Shown here one piece after another: positions 15,297 to 24,869 of a DNA stretch of 46,594 bases. The DNA comes from Thaumarchaeota archaeon UBA223 (lineage in GTDB: Archaea > Thermoproteota > Nitrososphaeria > Nitrososphaerales > UBA57): positions 1 to 46,594 of the forward strand of contig DAHJ01000034.1 of the NCBI GenBank assembly GCA_002495905.1. Direction: 5' to 3'. The notes beneath the pieces were generated by a model. The model saw only the letters and a list, made by a program, of their open reading frames with translations, searched no databases and was not told the origin of the DNA. Within the stretch, counting starts at the first letter, position 1. The number at the start of each line of letters is the position of its first letter. The translations under genes and the position numbers were made by a program.

Positions 15297-17099
15297 TTAC
15301 AAATGACAGGCTACAAAGTGATTTTTCTTGATTTCATTTAGTTTAGGATGTTTTTTACGGCATTTATGAGAAATGTTATTTAGATGATAATCCATTACAC
15401 GATTTGATTTTTTATTATGAAATGTACATTGAGGATGAAAATTTTCCCTAGATATTACTTTTCTCATTTTTGAAAGATTATCAGGGTCAAGTGTAGGTAT
15501 TGCTTCAATAAGAGAACGAGTATAAGGATGTAATGGATTTTTTACTATTTCATTAGATTTACCAAGTTCGACAATACGGCCGAAAAACATTACAGCAATA
15601 CGATCGGAGAATTGCCTTGCAGTAGCAATATCATGAGTAATATAGAGAAAACTTAGATTCTTGGTAAATTGAAGATTATTTAACAAACCTAGTATTTCTA
15701 AACGACTTGATGCGTCAATCATAGAAACTGGTTCATCTGCTACAATAAATTTGGAATCCAATATAAGTGCTCTAGCAATTCCAACACGTTGCCTTTGACC
15801 ACCTGAAAGCATGTGTGGATATTTATTCAAGTAATCTTTAGTTGGAGTGAGATTGACATCTTTAAGAACTAGATTAATTTTTTCCAAGTGAAGACTCTTA
15901 TCAATATTATGAATAATCAAAGGTTCTTCAAGAATCTGATAGATTGTCATAAAGGAATTAATAGATGAATATGGATCTTGGAAGATTGCTTGTGCCTTTT
16001 TCCTAAACGAGAAATCATCAGAGTTATTGAGAAATGAGCCTTGGAATTTTACTCTGCCAGTAACAGGTTCGATAAGATTTAATGCAACACGTCCAAGAGT
16101 AGTTTTTCCACTACCGGACTCGCCAACTAAGGCCAATGTTTCTCCTTGATTAATTTTAAGAGAAACATCTGAAACAGCAGTAAATGGTTCAGAAGACAAC
16201 AATCCCTTTCGTACTATAAAATCAACTTTAATATTTTTGAAATCAAGAATTTCTTTTTTAGTAGAAGATATTTTTCGAGTAGTTGAGACAGATAATGATG
16301 GAACACTTTGGATTAACTGTTTAGTAAAATTATGTTGTGGATTATTTAGAACGTTAACAAGTGAATCATATTCAATAAATTTTCCATCTTTCATAACTGC
16401 AAGATTGTCACATAAATCACTTGTAAGTGCAATATCATGCGTGATAAAGATCATAGAGATGCCTTGAAGTTTAAGTGATTTAAGAAGGTTCATAATTTGT
16501 GCTTGAACACTAACATCAAGTGCAGAGGTAGGTTCGTCGAGAATAATTAAACCAGGATGATGAATCATAGACATAGCGATAATAACACGTTGTTTCATAC
16601 CGCCGCTTAGTTCATGTGGATATTTAGAGTAAGTTTCCTTTGACAATCCAACTAGATCAAGTAATTCAAGAGCAGATTTCTTTGCAATTGATTTGGATTC
16701 GCCTGTATTTACAAGTGGTTCAATTATTTGATCCCCAATTCGTAAAACAGGATTGAGGGAATTCATAGCTCCTTGAAAGACCATAGAGATTTGTTTCCAT
16801 TTTATTGTTTTTCGAAATGTGTCGTCAGAAAGTTTATTAATTTTTTTATCATTAAGAGTAATGTTTCCATTAAGTTTAGAAACATTCCTAGGCAATAATC
16901 GAATTAAAGATAAAGCAATTGTTGTCTTACCACAACCAGATTCACCGACAATTCCCAGAGCTTCTCCAGGTTTAATTTGAAATGAAACATTGTTTACTGC
17001 ATTTATAGAACCTTTTGCAACTTTGTAATTAACATTAAGATTTTTAACAACTAGACTGTATTTTTTTGTTTTATTTGTTTTCTTAGACATAAAATTCAC
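15297..17099 (-). CDS. Fused oligopeptide ABC transporter ATPase (DppD-DppF)
   Basis: A 600-aa protein with two complete ATPase domains: Walker A GESGCGKTT, signature LSGGMKQR and Walker B LIILDEP in the N-half; Walker A GESGSGKTT, signature LSGGQRQR and Walker B FIVADEP in the C-half. It drives oligopeptide/dipeptide import with the two upstream permeases; such fusions also occur in bacterial YejF and GsiA. The C-terminal oligo_HPY region keeps only part of the Cys pattern that binds an Fe-S cluster in some DppD proteins (CTFHNK, HKCRKKHP and VACHL, but the second Cys is absent). It starts at a GTG overlapping the upstream permease stop by 4 bases; an ATG three codons later is the alternative. 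Confidence 0.92.
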   Translation of the reverse strand: MNFMSKKTNKTKKYSLVVKNLNVNYKVAKGSINAVNNVSFQIKPGEALGIVGESGCGKTTIALSLIRLLPRNVSKLNGNITLNDKKINKLSDDTFRKTIKWKQISMVFQGAMNSLNPVLRIGDQIIEPLVNTGESKSIAKKSALELLDLVGLSKETYSKYPHELSGGMKQRVIIAMSMIHHPGLIILDEPTSALDVSVQAQIMNLLKSLKLQGISMIFITHDIALTSDLCDNLAVMKDGKFIEYDSLVNVLNNPQHNFTKQLIQSVPSLSVSTTRKISSTKKEILDFKNIKVDFIVRKGLLSSEPFTAVSDVSLKINQGETLALVGESGSGKTTLGRVALNLIEPVTGRVKFQGSFLNNSDDFSFRKKAQAIFQDPYSSINSFMTIYQILEEPLIIHNIDKSLHLEKINLVLKDVNLTPTKDYLNKYPHMLSGGQRQRVGIARALILDSKFIVADEPVSMIDASSRLEILGLLNNLQFTKNLSFLYITHDIATARQFSDRIAVMFFGRIVELGKSNEIVKNPLHPYTRSLIEAIPTLDPDNLSKMRKVISRENFHPQCTFHNKKSNRVMDYHLNNISHKCRKKHPKLNEIKKNHFVACHL

Positions 17100-18520
17100 A
17101 TCTTTTTGAGTTTAGGGTTTACAACAGGTTCTAAGGCAAGTGCAATGAAAACAAAGATCATTGCAGTAATAACAATCAATAATCCAGGAGGAAGGATCCA
17201 CCACCAATAACCAATGTACACACCACCTGTTCGAAAACCATTTTCAAGAATTTGTCCCCATGTAGGAATGGAAGGATCGCCCAAACCAAGAAAACTTAAA
17301 GAAGCTTCAGCTAGAATTGCTGCAGGTGTGAAGAATACCAATTGAGCAAAGATAAAAGGTGCAAGTTGTGGAAAGATATGTCTATACATTATACGCCATT
17401 TAGATGCGCCTAATGATTTAGCTGCTTCAATAGATTGACTTGAATTAATTTGTAAGACCATGGATCGAATGATAATTGTTAATCCAGGCCAACCAAATAA
17501 TACAAGAATAGTCATTACTAGCCACAACTGAGGTCCAAATATAAAGATTAGAAATAGAAGTATAGGTAATAATGGAATATTTGAAAGTGTGTCAGAGAAG
17601 CGTTGAATTATAGTATCAGTACGACCTCCTGTATAACCACTAATTATACCCATAGCAGTTCCAATCATCGTAGTAATAGTGGATGTAGTCAATCCAATTA
17701 ACAAAGCAATAGGAAATCCAAATAACAATCCAACAGAAATATTCCTACCCAAAGAATCAGTTCCAAGTAAACCATATGAAGAACCTCCTAAGACAAACCT
17801 AATTTTAGAAATAGAATCATTTTCACTGTTAGTAACAAATTTAATTAATATTTTATATTCTCCAGTGAGTATCTCTTGAGAATCAGTAGGACTGAAAGCA
17901 GAAAAGATATATTTTTCGTTTGAACCAACAATATCATTCACGGAAATCTGAGAATTAGATTTGTCTTGAACAAATTGTATCAAGTTTGAAGAGACAGATT
18001 TATCTCCGCTTAAATTAATTCGGAAGGGAGAATCTGAATATCTAATATAAGGACCTTCTTCTCCCGGTCGTGGAGGTGAGATTACTTCACGATAAATTAA
18101 GACTTCTTCATTATCAGGTCGTAAAATTGATACAGAAATAGTCGGTGGTCGATCGTGATATACAACGTCGTACATTGATAAAGACAGAAACGTAGGAGAA
18201 ATATTAGAATCATAATTAAATGTATAACTATACAATCGTTGTTCTTGGTTAGAGATTGGAACAATATCTACAGGAGATGTAAAATCAATAATTTGATGTT
18301 CGACATTTTCATTTCCAAATATACTAATCCAGGTAGGAGGAGCAGATTTAGGATAATCAGACCAATAAGCAGGATTACTCCAGATTGTATTACCGAAATT
18401 AAGTGGATAGGTAAAAACAACGAATACAGAAATTAATATGAAAAGAACTAATAAAATTGAACCGATTTTTCCAGAAGTACTGGAGAAGAATTCTTTTAAG
18501 TTGTCTCGATTAGTACTCAT
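17096..18520 (-). CDS. Oligopeptide ABC transporter permease DppC with large insert
   Basis: A 474-aa permease of the DppC/OppC type. The C-terminal ~210 residues have the BPD_transp_1 fold with the EAA loop EAAKSLGASKWRIMYRHIFPQLAP. Between TM1 (~residues 17-38) and TM2 (~265) lies a ~220-residue extracytoplasmic segment, much larger than in typical ~290-aa DppC; it may be a sugar- or peptide-facing domain or simply a surface spacer. Start and stop overlap the neighbouring genes by 4 bases on each side (ATGA-type), so translation is coupled. Confidence 0.9.
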   Translation of the reverse strand: MSTNRDNLKEFFSSTSGKIGSILLVLFILISVFVVFTYPLNFGNTIWSNPAYWSDYPKSAPPTWISIFGNENVEHQIIDFTSPVDIVPISNQEQRLYSYTFNYDSNISPTFLSLSMYDVVYHDRPPTISVSILRPDNEEVLIYREVISPPRPGEEGPYIRYSDSPFRINLSGDKSVSSNLIQFVQDKSNSQISVNDIVGSNEKYIFSAFSPTDSQEILTGEYKILIKFVTNSENDSISKIRFVLGGSSYGLLGTDSLGRNISVGLLFGFPIALLIGLTTSTITTMIGTAMGIISGYTGGRTDTIIQRFSDTLSNIPLLPILLFLIFIFGPQLWLVMTILVLFGWPGLTIIIRSMVLQINSSQSIEAAKSLGASKWRIMYRHIFPQLAPFIFAQLVFFTPAAILAEASLSFLGLGDPSIPTWGQILENGFRTGGVYIGYWWWILPPGLLIVITAMIFVFIALALEPVVNPKLKKM

Positions 18521-19566
18521 TTGTATCTCACCCTAGGATCAAGAACAACATATAAGATTTCTAGAATAAAACGTGCAATAACATAAAGAAGTGTGAACAT
18601 AAAGGTAAGAGCTACAATAACTGATTCGTCAGCAGCAAGAATTGCTTCATAATATAATCTACCCATTCCAGGCCAACCAAATACTGTTTCAGTAAGAATT
18701 GCACCGCCCAAAGATCCTGTTAAACCTAAAATTAAACTGGTAACAATTGGAGGAGCAGCAACACGAATAATATGTCGGCGCATAACTAAGTTTTCAGGAA
18801 GACCTTTAGCACGTGCTACATTAACAAAATCTTCTTGTGAGATATTTAAAACCATAGTTCTTACTGCGTAAGACCAAGAACCAACTGAAACAATAACTAA
18901 AGTAAATATCGGCAAGATTGCATGAACAAGCCGATCAAGAAAACGTGCAAATGGTTCAGTTGGAGGCGGTACACTGAACATTCCAGATGATGGTAATATT
19001 CTTAATTGAAATGCAAATAAAATAATAAAAATTATTCCCAACCACCAAGCAGGAAGAGCATAAGAAATTGCAGAGAAATAAGAGACTGAACGTTCTAAAC
19101 GAGAACCAACTTGAGTTGCAATTTTAACACCAACGTAAAGTCCTATTATAGATGTTATAATTGTAGCAGAAGTAATAAGAAGAACAGTATTAGGTAAACG
19201 TTCAAGAACTATATCACTAACTCGATTACTTCCTGTGAAGCTTCTTAATGTTCGTGCTTCACCAAGATCTAGAGTAAGTATACGAAAAACCATATCGGGT
19301 AAACGATAATACCAGGGTCTATCTAAACCATAAAATTCTATTAATTGTTCTCTTCTATCTTCAATAACTTGTTCAAGTTCATTTGGATCACGGATATTTT
19401 GTGACAGAGATTGTCTTAGTCCGCGTAATTCTTCACTCACAGTAGCAGTGAGTAAACGGTCAGAATATCCTGTAGCGCCAAGTACAATTACCGAAAGAAA
19501 TAGTACTGTGATTAATACAACGAGTAATGATAAACCACGAACAATTAATGTTTGAAGAAGAGACAT
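18517..19566 (-). CDS. Oligopeptide ABC transporter permease DppB
   Basis: A 349-aa permease with six TM helices of the DppB/OppB type. The first TM is followed by an ~80-residue extracytoplasmic loop (including DRPWYYRLPDMVFRILTLDLG, a family hallmark), and the EAA loop is VNVARAKGLPENLVMRRHIIRVAAPP. Together with DppC it forms the membrane channel for peptides delivered by the substrate-binding protein encoded just upstream. The ATG start is 23 bases after the end of the binding-protein gene. Confidence 0.93.
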   Translation of the reverse strand: MSLLQTLIVRGLSLLVVLITVLFLSVIVLGATGYSDRLLTATVSEELRGLRQSLSQNIRDPNELEQVIEDRREQLIEFYGLDRPWYYRLPDMVFRILTLDLGEARTLRSFTGSNRVSDIVLERLPNTVLLITSATIITSIIGLYVGVKIATQVGSRLERSVSYFSAISYALPAWWLGIIFIILFAFQLRILPSSGMFSVPPPTEPFARFLDRLVHAILPIFTLVIVSVGSWSYAVRTMVLNISQEDFVNVARAKGLPENLVMRRHIIRVAAPPIVTSLILGLTGSLGGAILTETVFGWPGMGRLYYEAILAADESVIVALTFMFTLLYVIARFILEILYVVLDPRVRYK

Positions 19567-19589
19567 ATACGTTGTTAAGTCTTTTAATT

Positions 19590-22346
19590 CTAAGTTTTAT
19601 TTGTCTTTCTTTTGGTTTTAGTAGTGGATTTCTTGGGATTCGCTTTCTTTGCAGCGGATTTCTTTGGAGATTTCTTTGCAGCGGATTTCTTTGGAGATTT
19701 CTTTGCAGCGGATTTCTTTGGAGATTTCTTTGCGGTAGATTTTTGACTTTGAGTAAAGACTACACCAAGTACAATTATTAGAAGAGCAACAATTACAGGT
19801 ATAAGTAGAGGAGATGATTCAGATTCTTCTGATTCGTTAATAGAAACAATTTCATTATTAGAAATGCTAGGTTGTTCTTGTTCTTCAACAACAGGTGAAT
19901 TATTTGATGGTTCTACAGAAATTGGTTTATCAGTACCAACTTCAATAACTAAAACTCTTTCATTAAGAGATGATAGACTATCACTATAACCAGCAAGATA
20001 TAATTTATACAAACCTGATTGAAGGGAAGAAGTCAAAGAACTATCAAACGTAATTAAGAATTCATTATTATTTTGTTTCGATGCCAATCCATTTGCCAAT
20101 ATGCTATTAGAAATTTCATCTTTCAATGCATAACGTAAATCAAGATTACCTTCTCCAGTCATTGTAACAGTAATAGTATTATCAGAACCAATTTCAATGA
20201 AATTAGAATCAATGTTTAGAATATCGACAAGATTAGCTTCTCCAAAGAAGAATTGTCCTGGTTTGAATGGATAAGTTGGATCACGGAATGCATTTAATTC
20301 AGCATACTGAGCAGGAGGATCGTAAACACTTAGCATGAATGGTCCGTTAGATATTACTAGCATTCCATATTCATCGAACCAAGAAAGTGAAGAATCATAT
20401 CTGCTAGTAGCGTCAGAATTAGAAACGAGTTGGAGGCCTTGAACATTGAATACATTATCAGGGATATTATTAGCAGAATTGTGATCTCGAATTACGTTAC
20501 GTACTAATCTGGCATCTCTATCCATTACTAAACTAATCCATGGAACATTAAATCGTTGTGCAGCAGTATCGCTATATGCAGCTTTGCGTTGATCGAAAAC
20601 TAGCGTATCCATAGAATAAAGAATCTCCCAAGGCATAGTAATACTAGTTATACTTGCATAATCAGCGATATAGTCAGGAGCAAAATGCCAAAAGTCAACA
20701 TAAACTTCAAGTTTATTGTCGTCAACAATTCGGAATCCTTTGAAACTATCAAGATATGGTTTAGACACTGTAGCTATAGCAAATTCCATTGATGATTTGT
20801 CTTCATTATAAGTTAAATCAAAAGTCTGATAAATTGAATAAATTACATCAGCCATATCTATTTGTTCTCCATGATGCCAGTTAGAATTAAAATATTTAGA
20901 ATAATCAAATACAACTTTACTAGTAGCAACGGTACCAGACGGAACATTAGACCACGAATTGGTCTGAGCATTCCATATAAATGAATCAGATGGAAGATCT
21001 ATATTTCCACCTGGGCCAGATGTTGTAACTTCGTAATTTGCCCTATAAGATATAGGAAGTCCCGTAAAGGGATGACGTGTTATAGGGGGATCATACATAT
21101 TTCTCCAAATATCACTTCCATAAACATCACCAAAACCACCAACAGGATTCCAAGTAGTACGCTCTGTCCAAACCCAAACATTTCCAATAGTTAAATCAGT
21201 CTGACCGGGAATAAAGGCATCTCGTTGTGTCCATATACTTTTTGGACCAGCAATAATATCGGAACTAATTCCTTCAATAGAGTCGTCAGCAGGAAGATTT
21301 GTAATAATGTTAGCAATCCACAATCGTACGGATTCGTCTAAACATAATTTAGATGCGTCGGAATAAATAGAGTTACGTTCATCTTCGTTTTGGAAATCAC
21401 CACTAAAAATTCTTTGTCCCAATATATCCAATTCTTCGTTTTCATATTGCCAGAAACCCAATTCTTGCCATCCAGGCATATTTCCAAGCCATGGAGAACA
21501 CATTTGATTTAATGTACCAGAATCATATCGGTCAGCAGCTCCTTTTCCCCAACCCTCAGTATACATATGCCAAGATCCGCCAGTACCTACAAGGTTAGGA
21601 TCGGAACTATATACGGTATAGATAGCAGGGCCAAATTGCTGATATGTAGGTTGAACAATAAAACCAAGATTTTCAACCTCAGATCTTATTAAATCACCAA
21701 CGTCTCGTCTTTCATCTTCAACACGAATAATAAAATCAATACGAATTGGCTTTCCGCCAAAGTGCCATTTACCTTCAACTAGTTCGGCACCGGCATTTAT
21801 CATAGCATCATTTACAATAAGTTTTGCATAATCCGGATCATAATTGATAGATGATTCAAGAATCATATCATATAAAGTAAGGTAATCGTGATCATATGAA
21901 CTAACTTGAGTTAACATTGGAACGGCCATACCTTGATAAATTTCTTGGACAACAAAGTCTCGATTAATAATTAATTGAATAGCCTGTCGAACTTCTTTAA
22001 TTGAAAATGGATTTAATTGTCCTTCAGGACCAGGAGCTGGATTCAGTAATAATGAAATTGTTGACGTAGGAGCTTCATGAACTTTGATTCCCGGTGAATT
22101 TTTTATATCTTTTGCAGCAGCAACTTTAAGTCCAAAATAATACATATCCATTTGATTTGCAAGAATTTCTTTAGGAGCAATATCTACATGGAATGAACGA
22201 AAGCGTAATACGTCGGCTGCAGGACCTGCTTTATCATGTGGAGGTTGATAATTACTTTGACTATGTACAATGCTTGGAACAATTGAAAATAACAATAAGA
22301 CACTCAAAAGAATTGTAATTAATTTTGTAGATGTATTGATTATCAA
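19590..22346 (-). CDS. SBP_bac_5-type substrate-binding protein with H1-like lysine tail
   Basis: A 918-aa extracytoplasmic binding protein of the oligopeptide importer. Residues 1-29 are a signal peptide (LITILLSVLLLFSIVPSIVHS). The bulk is an SBP_bac_5 fold with family motifs such as PFSIKEVRQAIQLIINRD. An Ig-like segment follows, then a Glu/Ser-rich linker, a single TM near residues 845-865, and a ~53-residue tail with about 22 Lys/Arg, including three perfect 9-residue repeats of KKSPKKSAA. By topology the tail is cytoplasmic. SPKK repeats are known from histone H1/H5 tails as AT-rich minor-groove binders; here this is only a resemblance. The start is a TTG, 11 bases after the sialidase stop. 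Confidence 0.9.
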   Translation of the reverse strand: MIINTSTKLITILLSVLLLFSIVPSIVHSQSNYQPPHDKAGPAADVLRFRSFHVDIAPKEILANQMDMYYFGLKVAAAKDIKNSPGIKVHEAPTSTISLLLNPAPGPEGQLNPFSIKEVRQAIQLIINRDFVVQEIYQGMAVPMLTQVSSYDHDYLTLYDMILESSINYDPDYAKLIVNDAMINAGAELVEGKWHFGGKPIRIDFIIRVEDERRDVGDLIRSEVENLGFIVQPTYQQFGPAIYTVYSSDPNLVGTGGSWHMYTEGWGKGAADRYDSGTLNQMCSPWLGNMPGWQELGFWQYENEELDILGQRIFSGDFQNEDERNSIYSDASKLCLDESVRLWIANIITNLPADDSIEGISSDIIAGPKSIWTQRDAFIPGQTDLTIGNVWVWTERTTWNPVGGFGDVYGSDIWRNMYDPPITRHPFTGLPISYRANYEVTTSGPGGNIDLPSDSFIWNAQTNSWSNVPSGTVATSKVVFDYSKYFNSNWHHGEQIDMADVIYSIYQTFDLTYNEDKSSMEFAIATVSKPYLDSFKGFRIVDDNKLEVYVDFWHFAPDYIADYASITSITMPWEILYSMDTLVFDQRKAAYSDTAAQRFNVPWISLVMDRDARLVRNVIRDHNSANNIPDNVFNVQGLQLVSNSDATSRYDSSLSWFDEYGMLVISNGPFMLSVYDPPAQYAELNAFRDPTYPFKPGQFFFGEANLVDILNIDSNFIEIGSDNTITVTMTGEGNLDLRYALKDEISNSILANGLASKQNNNEFLITFDSSLTSSLQSGLYKLYLAGYSDSLSSLNERVLVIEVGTDKPISVEPSNNSPVVEEQEQPSISNNEIVSINESEESESSPLLIPVIVALLIIVLGVVFTQSQKSTAKKSPKKSAAKKSPKKSAAKKSPKKSAAKKANPKKSTTKTKRKTNKT
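19651..19731. repeat. Three perfect 27-bp tandem repeats
   Basis: The unit GCAGCGGATTTCTTTGGAG (first 19 bases of 27) repeats three times without a mismatch, followed and preceded by diverged copies. On the minus strand each unit encodes the nine residues KKSPKKSAA of the binding-protein tail. Perfect copies suggest recent expansion, so copy number may vary between strains. Confidence 0.95.
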
Positions 22347-22357
22347 TATAGAATCCC

Positions 22358-24805
22358 CTATGATTTATTCATGAGTTCACGGATATTTTTTAAATCAATA
22401 CCATTTTCTCTCGATATTGAAATAAACACAACTACAACAATAGCCAAGATCATTGCAAGCAAAGTGTAAATTAAAGTTTCAAAAGTATTAGTTTTATCAG
22501 ATATGGCAGATACATCATTTTGAAGTTCATTTATCTGAATAGGTAAATTAGACAAATCACCAAGTTCAGGAGCTATTGGTGGAGAAATAGGAACCTCGTT
22601 TGGGGGACTATTTGAAACAGTTTGTGTTTGTAACATATCAAAGATAGATTCAGATATGTCAGACAATCTAGTCTCAAGTTGATCGAGGTTATTAAAACCA
22701 AAGTCCATAAAGAATGAGGCTGCAGCAACATTTCCAGATGCTTCAATAGCCAAAATTGTATGTGCGCCTTCACCTGCAATAGGAATAAATATATCAGTAT
22801 TAAATAAACCGTCGTCATTAGTGCGTGTTGAAGAAATTATTACTCCACTAACAGAAATGTATATTTCTTGATCAGGTTGGAAATCAAATCCCGATATACG
22901 AACATCTCTACCTCCTGGTCCAGATGGTGGACTAATGAATATTGATGGTGTAGGCATTGGTTTGGTTCGTGCAAAACCAATTTTCTGATTCATACCGGTT
23001 ATTTCGCCAAGCCGGCCATCAGTCCAAATCATATAAACATCGTCAGCAACTGCTTTGATATCATTGTAATCACCAATGAATGCTCCACGAGGAAAAGCTT
23101 TGTTCGGGTTTGTTGGATAATCAGTAATTCTTGAATTAGGCAACCATGTTTCTCCGCCATCATCAGAACGAGTATAATACATATGATAAGTTATCTCACT
23201 AGGACTGTCACGGAAATCTCCAAAGAATGCATGAATACTTCCGTCAGGTCCAATGTCTAGAGCTGGAAAGAACTGAAATGCAGAAATTCCATCGTCGTTA
23301 ATACGTTTAGGAGACGACCAAGAATTTCCTTCATCGGTAGAACGTACAAAGTATACATCGCCATCGTCAGTAGGTTTATCAGAAGGTCTACCTCCAAAAA
23401 CAAGACTGATAGATCCATCTATATCAGAAACAGAACCACGAGGCATTGCACTAGCCCATGACCTAAATGGAGCATTTCTTGAACGATAAAATGGTTCATT
23501 AAATGTTGCAACACGTTCACTAAGACTAAATGAATCACCTCCATCGTCAGAACGGACAATATGAGTTTCAGCTAGTCCCTCAAAAGGTCCGTCGTCGGTG
23601 GAATCATGATAGGCAACATAAACTGTACCATCATCATGTGTAAATACATGTGGGAATTGAACAACTCTGTCGGTTTCTTCTGCAAATTGGTTTTCATTGC
23701 CTCCACCGCCAGATCCTGCATAGGCAGAATATACAGTTGGGCTAACAGGAATAGGTTTACTCCAAGTCATTCCATAATCCTCAGATTTGACCATTTCGAT
23801 AGTTGTTTCAAGAACAGGATATCTAAAATAGAGAAGAGCGCCATCTAAAGCAAAGAAGAAATCATATCGTGTAACGAAATGTGTGTAAACGACGTAAACG
23901 ATATCTTCATCAAGGTTTTCAGGGTTTGGACCTGTAGCTATCCAAGGTTTATCCAAGAAACCAAATCTTAATGTGCCACTGCTTGTAACATTAGTAGCCT
24001 CGCCTTCAAATTGAGTTTGAGAATAAGTCAATGAGATTGTACTACGAGCACTAGATATTGGTTGTAACCAAGTCTCTCCTCCATCATCAGAACGAGTAAT
24101 CGATATACTAGAAACTGATTCTTGTAAAGGAGTACCACCTAAACTGAAATCATCACTGCCAATAGATATACAACCCATATAGACACTGCCTTTTCTATCA
24201 AAGGCTGCAATTGGATCTCCTGCAGCGCCGAGATCTTCTTGTAGATATTTAGATTGGAATGCACCATCCCAAGTTTGACCTCCATCTCTACTAACGTATG
24301 AAACAACATTTGCAAAATTGTAATCGATAGTACCAATTACAATATGTTCAGGATCATTAGGATTTACAGCAAGCACTGGTTCAGTTTGAACCGGAGTAGT
24401 ACCAAAATCTCTTGTGACAAGAATATTTCTACTAAATTTTTGCGAAGGATCACGATAAGGAACTAGAGCAGCAGCTCCTGCAGCTTGTAATCGAACGTCT
24501 TGATTATTATCAGCTCCAGCTAAATCAACATTATCTTGAAGCCAGTCTTCCATTGCACCTTTCTTAGCATTTGCAAAACGAACATCTTCTCCTCTAACTA
24601 CTCCTTGAGCAGCACCAGAAAAGACTTTTGAAACAGGTTCATGGAACATCATACCACTTTCAGGAATAAGTGGAGAAATTGCCCTGTATGGACGAGCATC
24701 ACTCCAAAGAATATCTTCAGGGCCTGCTGAAGCAGAATTAACAATTAAAGGAATTAGAAAACTAGATAAAAGCACGAATAAGGCAAGATATGGAAGTAGT
24801 TTCAT
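22358..24805 (-). CDS. Sialidase-fold (BNR/Asp-box) surface protein with C-terminal anchor
   Basis: An 815-aa protein with a signal peptide (residues 1-27), a six-bladed sialidase-like propeller, an Ig-like domain and a C-terminal TM (~residues 776-797) with a short charged tail. At least six Asp-box motifs are visible (SRDGGQTWDG, RSDDGGETWLQP, KSEDYGMTWSKP, RSDDGGDSF, RSTDEGNSWSSP, RSDDGGETWLPN). The Ig-like region (SPPSGPGGRDVRISGFDF) is at ~residues 620-700. Asp-boxes define the fold, not the activity: the Arg triad of true sialidases was not identified. Being first in the peptide-importer operon, it may handle glycosylated peptides or act as a binding scaffold; this is inference. Confidence 0.82.
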   Translation of the reverse strand: MKLLPYLALFVLLSSFLIPLIVNSASAGPEDILWSDARPYRAISPLIPESGMMFHEPVSKVFSGAAQGVVRGEDVRFANAKKGAMEDWLQDNVDLAGADNNQDVRLQAAGAAALVPYRDPSQKFSRNILVTRDFGTTPVQTEPVLAVNPNDPEHIVIGTIDYNFANVVSYVSRDGGQTWDGAFQSKYLQEDLGAAGDPIAAFDRKGSVYMGCISIGSDDFSLGGTPLQESVSSISITRSDDGGETWLQPISSARSTISLTYSQTQFEGEATNVTSSGTLRFGFLDKPWIATGPNPENLDEDIVYVVYTHFVTRYDFFFALDGALLYFRYPVLETTIEMVKSEDYGMTWSKPIPVSPTVYSAYAGSGGGGNENQFAEETDRVVQFPHVFTHDDGTVYVAYHDSTDDGPFEGLAETHIVRSDDGGDSFSLSERVATFNEPFYRSRNAPFRSWASAMPRGSVSDIDGSISLVFGGRPSDKPTDDGDVYFVRSTDEGNSWSSPKRINDDGISAFQFFPALDIGPDGSIHAFFGDFRDSPSEITYHMYYTRSDDGGETWLPNSRITDYPTNPNKAFPRGAFIGDYNDIKAVADDVYMIWTDGRLGEITGMNQKIGFARTKPMPTPSIFISPPSGPGGRDVRISGFDFQPDQEIYISVSGVIISSTRTNDDGLFNTDIFIPIAGEGAHTILAIEASGNVAAASFFMDFGFNNLDQLETRLSDISESIFDMLQTQTVSNSPPNEVPISPPIAPELGDLSNLPIQINELQNDVSAISDKTNTFETLIYTLLAMILAIVVVVFISISRENGIDLKNIRELMNKS

Positions 24806-24825
24806 TTGGTAGTATTTGTTATTAA

Positions 24826-24835
24826 TATATTTAAA
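24826..24835 (-). promoter_or_regulatory. TATA box of the sialidase-ABC operon
   Basis: On the minus strand TTTAAATATA is centred about 25 bases before the sialidase ATG, giving a leaderless transcript for the sialidase, binding protein, DppB, DppC and DppDF genes. Confidence 0.5.
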
Positions 24836-24849
24836 TTGTTTATTAAGTT

Positions 24850-24857
24850 AAAAAAAA
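24850..24857 (-). terminator. T-tract terminator after the coiled-coil protein gene
   Basis: Eight consecutive T residues on the minus strand, 13 bases past the coiled-coil gene, are the form of intrinsic termination used by archaeal RNA polymerase. It sits just before the TATA box of the next operon, supporting separate transcription units. Confidence 0.45.
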
Positions 24858-24869
24858 CCATCAGTAAAA

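Noticed and set aside
19651..19731. Tandem repeats considered as a CRISPR or attachment site
   Set aside because: Units are contiguous with no spacers and lie in frame within a coding sequence, so they are a protein repeat.
19527..19781. A plus-strand frame with repeated FLCSGFLWR units
   Set aside because: This is the reverse-strand reading of the 27-bp repeat encoding the Lys-rich tail; low-complexity and without gene context.
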